From Verrucomicrobia bacterium UBA1727 (GTDB taxonomy: Bacteria; Verrucomicrobiota; Kiritimatiellia; RFP12; UBA1067): 25,101 bases of DNA. Every line of letters begins with the position of its first letter. The stretch's first letter is position 1. The position numbers were made by a program, and so were the translations under genes. Shown here one piece after another: positions 8,181 to 15,200 of the stretch. The stretch lies in contig DCIL01000013.1 in assembly GCA_002315875.1 (NCBI GenBank), forward strand, positions 67,237 through 92,337, read 5' to 3'. A model generated the notes under the pieces. The model was not told the origin of the DNA. It searched no databases and saw only the letters and a list, made by a program, of their open reading frames with translations.

Positions 8181-9037
8181 AAGAAGGCACCGCCCTTCCC
8201 CATCACCGCCTCGTCATCCGTGAAGCGGTAGACGGCTATCGAGCCGGACCCATCCTGCCCGGGATCGGTATGGAAGCTTGCACAAAGGTTTTCCTTCACA
8301 TATGCGTTGTTGAGCTGCGGCTGGAAGGTCCAGCCGGCCCGATCGAACGCCGACTTGATCATCAGCTTGTGATCCGTCGGCGAAACCCGCTCGTGCGTCG
8401 TCAGGAAAAACGCCGAACCGCGCCCGCGGTTCATCAGCTGGGTGCGGATGACATCGCCCACCGCCACCTCCGCCAGCAACGACGGCAACTGCGCGCGCAC
8501 TTCGGCGGAATGCATGGTCACGATTTCGGAAAGCTTCTGGTCTACCGCGATCACATTGCTGTCGGGACGCGGAATGCGGACCTCACGGACGCGGGTATGG
8601 GACTCGTCGACAGGATCGAACTTGCGGATGATGAGATTGCCGTCCGGAAGCTCGTAATGGTATTGACTGAAGACAAGTTGCGAAAGCCGCGAGGCCGCCG
8701 GCTGGTCAAGCGGCTTCCACCCGTCCGACTCCGCCTGGTTCTTGGCGATACGTTCGGCGAGCTCCATCGGCATCGGCTCCACCCGCTCGTTGTTGTCAAA
8801 GGAAAAACCGCCGATGTTCTCGCGCAGCGAACGCGGCACCATGCGCGAAAGGATAAGCCGCCGGGGAACCATCTGAATGTCAGGATCGACCGACTTCGTA
8901 TCAACGGTGGAGGCCGCGGGACCATCCCCGAGAATGAACTGGCGAACCCCGTACCGGAAGAGCGCGACGAGACCGACCGCGACGCCTACCGAAGCCAGCG
9001 TCGTCCCGAATCGTACAAATCTCTCCTTGTTTGTCAA
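8177..9037 (-). CDS. Unrecognised single-span membrane protein in Tad locus
   Basis: A 286-aa product that I do not recognise. The likely start is TTG at 9037, 3 nt past the prepilin peptidase stop, because the next in-frame ATG would remove the membrane anchor. Residues about 8-26 (RFGTTLASVGVAVGLVALF) form one transmembrane helix with a basic cytoplasmic end, and the rest would be extracytoplasmic. The soluble part has no obvious enzyme motif. It ends near a Gly-rich VMGKGGAFL, and its last codons overlap the ATG of the giant TadE-like gene. Its place between the peptidase and the minor pilins suggests a pilus-assembly or platform role, possibly a lineage-specific TadF/TadD substitute, but this rests on context alone. 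Confidence 0.65.
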   Translation of the reverse strand: MTNKERFVRFGTTLASVGVAVGLVALFRYGVRQFILGDGPAASTVDTKSVDPDIQMVPRRLILSRMVPRSLRENIGGFSFDNNERVEPMPMELAERIAKNQAESDGWKPLDQPAASRLSQLVFSQYHYELPDGNLIIRKFDPVDESHTRVREVRIPRPDSNVIAVDQKLSEIVTMHSAEVRAQLPSLLAEVAVGDVIRTQLMNRGRGSAFFLTTHERVSPTDHKLMIKSAFDRAGWTFQPQLNNAYVKENLCASFHTDPGQDGSGSIAVYRFTDDEAVMGKGGAFL

Positions 9038-9040
9038 CTC

Positions 9041-9547
9041 TTAGAAATCCTGAAGGAAAATCGAAAAAAGCGTGCCGAGCGCGATGGCGATGCCGTAAGG
9101 GACCATCGGCGGATTCTTGAGTCCCGCCGCACGGCGCTGCATGCCAAAGAGAATGCGAAAGGCGTTGAGCAAGGTCGAAAGCAGCACCCCGTTCCACGCC
9201 ATGATGATGATCGCCAGAATTCCGCCCGCAATGCAAGTGTCGGTCAACACCCTGAGAATCATCGGCCAACCGACGATCGCGCCCGTCGCCGCCATGAGCT
9301 TCATATCGCCGCCACCCACAACCCCGAGCAGACAGAAAGGCAGAAAAATGCCGCCGCCGAGCGCAAGGCCGATCGCGGAAAGCTCAAGCCCTTCCCAACC
9401 GCCTTCGATGGCCCAGGCGCCAAGCCCGAGAATCATTCCCGAAATCGTGAGCCAGTTCGGAATGCGATGCGCCTTCACTTCGCCGTAACACGCGATGGCG
9501 AAGAGAATCGGCAACGCCAGAAACACCATTGGCATCGAATCGAGCAT
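9041..9547 (-). CDS. tadV: A24-family prepilin peptidase TadV/CpaA
   Basis: A 168-aa polytopic inner-membrane aspartyl protease that would cleave Flp prepilins and the TadE-like pseudopilins. Family motifs are visible: AHRIPNWLTISG near residues 26-37 and the catalytic GxGD box GGGDMKLM with Asp81. The length matches short, methylase-less TadV/CpaA enzymes. An oddity is the position normally held by the first catalytic Asp, just before the R/K..IPN motif, which here is Glu23 (CYGEVKAHRIPN); the codon is clearly GAA. The ATG is 1 nt past the stop of the third Flp-like gene, so the enzyme is made with its substrates. A second Met at residue 5 is an alternative start. Confidence 0.9.
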   Translation of the reverse strand: MLDSMPMVFLALPILFAIACYGEVKAHRIPNWLTISGMILGLGAWAIEGGWEGLELSAIGLALGGGIFLPFCLLGVVGGGDMKLMAATGAIVGWPMILRVLTDTCIAGGILAIIIMAWNGVLLSTLLNAFRILFGMQRRAAGLKNPPMVPYGIAIALGTLFSIFLQDF

Positions 9548-9548
9548 A

Positions 9549-9752
9549 TCAGAAAATCGGAAGCTTTATCAGCACTTCACGAAAGCTAAGATCCGCCCCC
9601 AGCGCCTCATTGATGACGCTGGTAGGCGAAAAAGCCGCCACGGCGACGGAAAACAGGAGAGCGGTGAGCAGCGTGTACTCGAGATAAACGCTGGCCCGCT
9701 CGCTTGCGACCCGCCGCCAGAGGCGACCTTGAGGATTCTTGGGATTCCTCAC
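9549..9752 (-). CDS. Divergent Flp-like pilin (third of three)
   Basis: A 67-aa protein starting at a GTG that overlaps the upstream pilin stop (GTGA). A long basic leader ends ASERA, followed by SVYLEYTLLTALLFSVAVAAF. Glu and Tyr fall at +5 and +6 after the presumed cleavage point, as in Flp pilins, but the -1 residue is Ala rather than Gly. The transmembrane helix is followed by a short polar and hydrophobic tail (ALGADLSFREVLIKLPIF) unlike the other two. It lacks the Tyr/Phe-Gly-Asp-(Lys/Arg) segment shared by the two upstream pilins. It could be a minor pilin or initiator subunit (inference). Confidence 0.7.
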   Translation of the reverse strand: MRNPKNPQGRLWRRVASERASVYLEYTLLTALLFSVAVAAFSPTSVINEALGADLSFREVLIKLPIF

Positions 9753-9985
9753 TTCGCGCCGTCAAGCTTGACGTCCTTGGCCTTCTCAAGACCCTGCTTG
9801 AGGTCAACCTTCTGGACGGTCTCGGTCACGGACTTCGTGGTGTCGCTGGTGGACGAGAAGAGTCCAGTAAGACGGTCGCCGAAGAGCATCGCCGCGGCAG
9901 CGACGACGATCGCGACGAGACCCGCGAGCAACGCGTACTCGATAAACGTAGCACCCTTGTGGGCGCGCATCATGATCTTGTTCAT
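9749..9985 (-). CDS. flp: Flp-type pilin 2 with extended charged tail
   Basis: A 78-aa Flp prepilin. The leader MNKIMMRAHKG is followed by ATFIEYALLAGLVAIVVAAAA, placing Glu at +5 and Tyr at +6 after cleavage behind the Gly, exactly the Flp pattern. The MLFGDRLTGLF segment parallels MFYGDKIKNFF in the upstream pilin. The last 30 or so residues are a Lys/Asp/Glu-rich, probably helical tail (VQKVDLKQGLEKAKDVKLDG) that most Flp pilins lack. AAGGA lies about 10 nt before the ATG. The gene follows pilin 1 after 59 nt and overlaps the third Flp-like gene by 4 nt. Confidence 0.9.
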   Translation of the reverse strand: MNKIMMRAHKGATFIEYALLAGLVAIVVAAAAMLFGDRLTGLFSSTSDTTKSVTETVQKVDLKQGLEKAKDVKLDGAK

Positions 9986-10005
9986 TTGTTGGTTTCCTTT
10001 TTTGG

Positions 10006-10015
10006 GTTACGTAAC
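10006..10015. promoter_or_regulatory. Perfect 10-bp palindrome GTTACGTAAC between pilin genes
   Basis: A perfect 10-bp palindrome sits in the 59-nt gap between the first two pilin genes, about 21 nt before the second start codon and directly upstream of its AAAAAAGGA ribosome-binding region. It could be a protein-binding operator. As RNA it forms only a poor hairpin. Function is unproven and a chance occurrence is possible. Confidence 0.25.
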
Positions 10016-10038
10016 ACCGATGAATGCACCGATGAAAT
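10015..10038. repeat. Two-copy 12-bp tandem repeat upstream of pilin 2
   Basis: On the plus strand CACCGATGAATG (10015-10026) is followed at once by CACCGATGAAAT (10027-10038), identical at the first 10 of 12 positions. It abuts the palindrome at 10006-10015. The repeat lies between the pilin 1 stop and the pilin 2 ribosome-binding site. It may be a regulatory direct repeat or a simple duplication. Confidence 0.45.
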
Positions 10039-10044
10039 TCTAAA

Positions 10045-10236
10045 CTACTTCGACCCCGGAGTCACTTCCGCCGTCTTGTTGCCAAGCTCGATAAAGAAGT
10101 TCTTGATCTTATCGCCGTAGAACATCACGCCGGCCGCACCGACAATGCCCACAAGCGCCGCCAATAGGGCGTATTCCAAAAACGTCACACCTCGCCGCAT
10201 CTTCGGACGAGACAATTCCTGCGCCTGACAGTTCAT
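10045..10236 (-). CDS. flp: Flp-type major pilin 1
   Basis: A 63-aa Flp prepilin, the probable structural subunit of the Tad pilus fibre. The leader of 16 residues ends MRRG and is followed by VTFLEYALLAALVGIVGAAG, giving the invariant Glu +5 and Tyr +6 after cleavage. The mature product would be about 47 aa, typical of Flp1. The ATG is preceded by the strongest Shine-Dalgarno seen in the window (AAAGGAGGT, 10243-10251, 6 nt upstream), fitting a highly translated pilin. An AT-rich 81-nt gap separates it from the response regulator gene, so it is likely the first gene of the pilus operon. Confidence 0.92.
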   Translation of the reverse strand: MNCQAQELSRPKMRRGVTFLEYALLAALVGIVGAAGVMFYGDKIKNFFIELGNKTAEVTPGSK

Positions 10237-10317
10237 AAGCCGACCTCCTTTGAATTAACATTTTTATGCTTTTGTGCGTATTGTACTAATAACGAATTTT
10301 GAATGCTGTGCTAATTA
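10237..10317 (-). promoter_or_regulatory. AT-rich leader and probable promoter of the pilus operon
   Basis: This gap is strikingly AT-rich against the GC-rich background. On the minus strand it carries TACAAT (10280-10285, 5/6 match to a -10 box) about 44 nt before the pilin ATG, although no good -35 box lies 16-18 nt upstream of it. An alternative is TTAGCA, 17 nt, TATTAG. The Shine-Dalgarno AAAGGAGGT occupies 10243-10251. Two stretches resemble LytTR half-sites: AATGTTAAT (10254-10262) and TTCGTTATT (10288-10296). Their spacing is not the usual 12-13 nt, so this is only suggestive. No terminator hairpin for the response regulator gene was found. Confidence 0.4.
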
Positions 10318-11028
10318 TCACACGGACAGCATGGCCGTGCGCAAGGCGGGGATTGCGCTTTTCGGCACTTCGAGCGTCACCTTGTCTGATAGCGTGATGC
10401 GCGTTTCCTCGATGGCGAAGAGATACGCCGGATTGATGAGAAGCGACTTGCCGACGGATACGAGCGAAAGATAGGGCGAGAGTTCCTCACGAAGTCCTAC
10501 GACGGCTCCGCGCATCTCAAACGAATCGCCGTCGGAAAGGTAAACGACCAGCACGTGACGCACGTCCTCGTTCGTCTCGATGCGGACGATGCTCTCCGGG
10601 CGCACGCGGCGGAGCCCCGTAAGCGTCTTGGCCGTCCAAAACACCGCCTCTTCACGCGGCATGGTCGCAAGCGCCGCATCGAGCGCGGACGCGAACTCCG
10701 TCGGTTTCCAGGGCTTGAGCACGTAATCGACGGCCTTGACCCCGAACGCCGCGAGCGAATATTCGCGACTGGTGGTAATGAAGACGATCGGCACCTTGCC
10801 CTTCATCGATCTAAGTTCGCGCGCCGTGGCGATACCGTTTACCATCGGCATTATGACATCAAGAAGATAGACATCGAAGTCCTCGCGTCGCACGGTCTCG
10901 AGCAGCCGGTCGGGATGATCAAAGGACCGCACCTCGGCCGAAAGTCCGCGCTGTTTGAGATAGGCGTCAAGCGCACCTTCAAGCCGCGCCCGATCTCCCG
11001 CATTATCATCGCAAATCGCTATACGCAT
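10318..11028 (-). CDS. LytTR-family response regulator (AgrA-like)
   Basis: A 236-aa transcription factor. The receiver domain spans residues 1-120: acidic pair Asp7-Asp8, phosphoacceptor Asp57 in YLLDVIMPMVNG, the Thr85/Thr86 switch and Lys105 in YVLKPW. Residues about 140-236 form a LytTR DNA-binding domain: VRPESIVRIETNEDVRHVLVVYLSDGD, then LSPYLSLVSVGKSLLINPAYL, matching the F..i.rs.liN...I core. The gene overlaps the kinase stop by 10 nt and has AAGGTGG about 7 nt before its ATG, so the pair is cotranslated. LytTR regulators often control surface structures, secreted factors or quorum responses. Likely targets are the adjacent pilin operon or the upstream hydrolases (inference). Confidence 0.92.
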   Translation of the reverse strand: MRIAICDDNAGDRARLEGALDAYLKQRGLSAEVRSFDHPDRLLETVRREDFDVYLLDVIMPMVNGIATARELRSMKGKVPIVFITTSREYSLAAFGVKAVDYVLKPWKPTEFASALDAALATMPREEAVFWTAKTLTGLRRVRPESIVRIETNEDVRHVLVVYLSDGDSFEMRGAVVGLREELSPYLSLVSVGKSLLINPAYLFAIEETRITLSDKVTLEVPKSAIPALRTAMLSV

Positions 11029-12272
11029 CCGATTACCACCTTGCAGACAAGTCGTTCGCCTTCAACCTCGTAACCCATGACACCATGATACTTCTCCACC
11101 ACCCGGCGTACGCTCGTGATCCCAACGCCTTCCACCTCCGTCGGCAATCCGTTCACCAGCGTGAAGCCAGGCGCCACGGCATTAGCCACCGACAGCCGCA
11201 GCACATTGCCGCCGCTAAGAACGACCAATACGTGGACGTCACCCGGCGCACCGTGCAGTATCGCATTCTCAAACAAGTTGCCGAAAAGCGCGACGAGATC
11301 AGTTTCGCTGAGCGGAAAGACCGCCGACACGTCCGCCATCGCCACCAGACGCCTGCCGCTGGCGGTGGCTTTACGATCCGCCACGGCGAGGAGCGCGTCC
11401 ACCAACGCGTTCTCACACCAGCGGCGCATGCCGGACGATCCCAGCACCTCGTGATCGGCAAGGTTGGCGAGATACTCGTCCGTCTCCTTGACGCGTCCCG
11501 CCGCCAGCATCTCGCGCACGACGGAAATGTGATGGCGCGCATCGTGACGGACGCGCCGCGCCCCTTCCTCGGACGCACGCGCGGAACGAAGCTCTGCCAT
11601 CAAAACCCGCGTATGATCCTCGACCTGCTGCAACTGAACCGACGCGGCAGTCATCTCGGAAAGATCGAAGACCATCGGAAAGAACGAGACGAGCGCGAGC
11701 ACCGCGACAATGAAGGGAATCGCCCCGCGTAGCGACGCACCCGCCGCCCAGATCGGCCAGAAACCGGTAGTGTAGATCAACGCCAGCAAGATGCACACGA
11801 CGACATTCAAGATCCACCAGTCGACGGATCGCGAGAGCTGCCGCACGCGCGGCAAAACGAACCAGATCATGCCCACGCCCATGGCCATCATCAGTCCGCA
11901 GACAGTCACGATGGACAGCAGCTTCGACTCCACATGACTCATCAGCGCATAACAGACGATAGCCATTGCCAACTGGTGCGCCCCGCAGAGCACCGCCATG
12001 AAGAAGGAGATGATCCTCGAGCCGCGCCGCGACAGGAGCACCGTCACAGCCAGCCAACAGCCGAACAGAATCATGTAGCAGAAAGGAGCAAAGGACGCAG
12101 GGTTGGCATTGAGGCGTCTGACGATCACCATCGCAACCGCAATGACGCCGTAAAAGACGGCAAGCCCGAGCAGCGTCTTCACCCAACCGTATGCCACCCG
12201 CGTCACGGCGAAATACATCGCCGTGTTCACCCCATGCAAGGTCAGAAACCAGATGGCAAGACAGATATCCAC
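11019..12272 (-). CDS. Multi-span GHKL sensor histidine kinase (AgrC-like)
   Basis: The N-terminal half has about six hydrophobic segments (the first begins ICLAIWFLTLHGVNTAMYF) and no periplasmic ligand domain, resembling AgrC/ComD sensors. A helix then leads to the phosphoacceptor RHDARHHISVVREML with His243, the HPK10-type H-box. The ATPase follows with N-box LFGNLFENAILHG and G-box GVGITSVRRVVEKYHG. It should phosphorylate the overlapping LytTR regulator. The start is uncertain. GTG at 12272, 11 nt after the GH2 stop, keeps the first span and avoids overlap. ATG at 12362 would add 30 polar residues inside the GH2 gene, and ATG at 12218 has a better GGGGTG Shine-Dalgarno but cuts the first span. 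No AgrD-like peptide or AgrB protease gene lies nearby. Confidence 0.88.
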   Translation of the reverse strand: MDICLAIWFLTLHGVNTAMYFAVTRVAYGWVKTLLGLAVFYGVIAVAMVIVRRLNANPASFAPFCYMILFGCWLAVTVLLSRRGSRIISFFMAVLCGAHQLAMAIVCYALMSHVESKLLSIVTVCGLMMAMGVGMIWFVLPRVRQLSRSVDWWILNVVVCILLALIYTTGFWPIWAAGASLRGAIPFIVAVLALVSFFPMVFDLSEMTAASVQLQQVEDHTRVLMAELRSARASEEGARRVRHDARHHISVVREMLAAGRVKETDEYLANLADHEVLGSSGMRRWCENALVDALLAVADRKATASGRRLVAMADVSAVFPLSETDLVALFGNLFENAILHGAPGDVHVLVVLSGGNVLRLSVANAVAPGFTLVNGLPTEVEGVGITSVRRVVEKYHGVMGYEVEGERLVCKVVIGCV

Positions 12273-12283
12273 GTGCTCGAATG

Positions 12284-15200
12284 TCAGTTGGCCCTGATCG
12301 GCGGACGCACGTGTGCGTAAGCCCGCTCCGAACGATACATCTTCAGCAGCTCGCGATAGCACTCATCGGCTTTCGGCGTATGCCAATCGCGCGCAGTGAA
12401 AATTTCCTTGTCAATTATCGTGCGCAGACGTAGATGACGCCAGCGCCAGTAGTTGCGCCGCGCTTCGGGAAGCGACTTCTCCAATTCCGCCGAAAGCGCT
12501 TCGGCCTTCTTCGCCTCCTCAAGACAGAATTTGCAACGCACCTCGAAATCTTCAAAATGCGGAATATCTCCGCGGCCGACATTGAAGGTCTGAGTCGTCC
12601 CCTTCTTGAAGTTAGGCAATACCTGGGTCTTCTCGAGGCAGACGAGAAGCTCAATGAACTTCTCTGTATCCATGCCCGGGAACTCCCACCGGCAATACTC
12701 GCGCACGATGTCCTGCCAATGCCGCTTCGGATCGACATAAAGCTGCGTCACCACCACCTTGTTGATATCCTCGGACAGTCCCTCGGAATAGAACTTGAAG
12801 CCGGAAACCACGCTCTCGCACTGACGGAAGAGTCGCTCGTAGCGCTCGGGCATCGCAATCGCTCCGAATCCGCCCCACGGTTCGCGTCCCCACATCGAGA
12901 TCTCCGGGAAGGTGATGATCGGCACCTTGCGCGGCAGTTTGTGCGTGAGCGGATACTTCGGAAAATCCCCGTGCGAATCGATGAGCAACACGTCGATCCA
13001 CTTCGAGTCCTCGGTGCCGAGATAGTCCCAAAGCATCTGAAATTCGTCATCGTGGAAGGTCCAGGTGCTGAGACACGTCTGCGCTTCCGGATGCTTCGCC
13101 TTGTTGAGCGCCGAGAGATCCTTGCAGAGATTCAAGTATCCCTTGCCGCCCCACGGACGGCACACCTCGCACTCGCAGCCGCCTTCGTCATACGGCCAAT
13201 GTCCGAACTGTCCAATCTTGAACCCATCGTACTTCTCGAGGACACGCTTCTGCTGATTGACGAGCAACTCCAGCGCCCCTGGCTTGGCCGGACACACGTT
13301 GAAGCCGAAATTGCCGCGTTTGGGATCGGTATTCGGCGCCGCACGGAACTTCGGATCGGTACTGTGCGGCGCCTTATTGCCGCCACCGCCGACGAAAAGG
13401 TCCATGTCCATGCGCTCGAGATTCTTCGCCAGCGCTTTCGAGACCCGCTCGAAGCGCTCGACATCGCCATCCTTCGCGCACTTCAGGTCAACGACCGGAT
13501 AACTGAACTGATAGGTGAGCGCATTGACGCCCCAAAGCGCAAGGTCTTCCGTAAGCCGAGTGAGTTCTTCCTCGCTCGCCATGTGATACCAGTTGTAGAA
13601 ATGCCGCGCATAATAGGCACAGCGAATGGGCTTTTCGGGACACCCCGAGCGCTCGAAATCAGCCACTGCGAAGGACCGCCCCTTCCACTCTATCGCGCGC
13701 AGAAGCGAGCCGAGGCCCACGAAGAGTCCGCGAAGACGTCCCGCCTTCACGCTCGCCTTGCCGTCCGCAACCTTTATCGCATAGCGCTCGCCTTCGAGCG
13801 ACGGATCGAGCGCAAGCGAAACGACAAGCGCCTTGCCGTCCGCCGAAAACACGGTGCGCTCTTTCGCTCGCGAAAGCGCGATCTCTCCGATGAAGCGCTT
13901 GTCCGTCGGCAACGACGAGGAGTCGATTTCAAGCCGAACGTACTCCGATGCAACGACCGCATCATAGATTTTCTGATGCGCCTTGCGCATCACCGCGGCA
14001 TCGAACTTCACCACTTTGCGATCATAGGTGACGAGTCCGTTGAGCTCGTTCTCGACATCGGTCGTCTGAGTGTAGATCGCACCCGCGAGCCCCTTCTTCG
14101 CCAACGCGGCAATCTTCTCCATAAGTCCCACGTACCGCTTCTCGAGCGCCTTCCTGTCGGCACTGTTACCGTACGAGAACTCCTTGGCATCCTCCTGCCA
14201 GCGATGCCCCGGAACCTTCAGCGAACAACCGCCGTATTCACCGAGGAAACTCGCGCGATAGGGATTGGGCGGATACATCGACGGACTGCCACCGTAGTCG
14301 TGCATGTCAACACAATGTCCCGCGGCGGGCGCGCCGAACTTGAGATGCTCGGTGTTGACGCGCTTGTTCTTCTGCATAAGCTGTCCGCCTTCGTAATCGT
14401 GCCAGCCCGAGGGACCGTCCACGAGCCGCGTCGTATCGTAGCGCATCGTCCAAAGGAGCGTATCGCGCGTCTTGGCGGCGTCGGGCTGTCCCCACCCTTC
14501 GTTATATGGAATCCACATCACGATGGAAGGATGATTGTAGAGATGGTCGATCATTCCCTTCAATTCGTAACGCGAGAAGGCATAGCGGTTCTGGGGATCG
14601 TTGAAGCCGCTGGGAAGATCCTGCAACACCATGATGCCGAGGCGGTCGCAGAGCGCGTAATAACGGCGCGGCTCTACCTTGATGTGCTTGCGCATCGCGT
14701 TATAGCCGAAGCTCTTGAGTAGCGTGATGTCGAACTTCATCGCCTCTTCCGAAGGCGGCGTGAGGAAGCCGTCCGGCCACCAGCCCTGATCGAGCGTGCC
14801 GTTCACGAACGTCAGCTTGCCGTTGAGGAAGAAACGGAGGACACCAGCCGAATCCCGTTTCATTTCAAAGCTGCGCATGCCGAAATAGCCCTTCACCGTA
14901 TCGCGGGTGCCTGCGAGCGCATCCTCCAGGACGAGCTCGAGATCGTAAAGCTCGGGCGTTTCGGGAGTCCAGAGCCGCACCGGACGCGGCAGTTCGATGC
15001 GCACGCCTTTCGTCCAATCGCGCATCTCGGCGGACGCAACCTCCTTGCCGTCCTTAAGCACCTTGACACGTCCCTTCGCGCCCATGAGGTTACCGGTGCC
15101 TTCAAACTTCACGGTCACCGCGCCCGCGGCGACGTCAGATACGATGCGGTATCCCGTAAGGTGCGTCACCGGCACGACTTCCGTCCAGACCGTACCGACG

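Noticed and set aside
12273..12362. ATG at 12362 as the histidine kinase start
   Set aside because: It would overlap the GH2 coding end by 79 nt and add a polar, unhomologous-looking leader before the first membrane span. Not excluded, but less likely.
12434..14722. A 762-codon open frame on the plus strand antisense to the GH2 fusion gene
   Set aside because: It is a shadow of GC-rich codon use: low-complexity Arg/His/Leu/Asp-rich translation, no domain, and complete overlap with a clearly real minus-strand enzyme.
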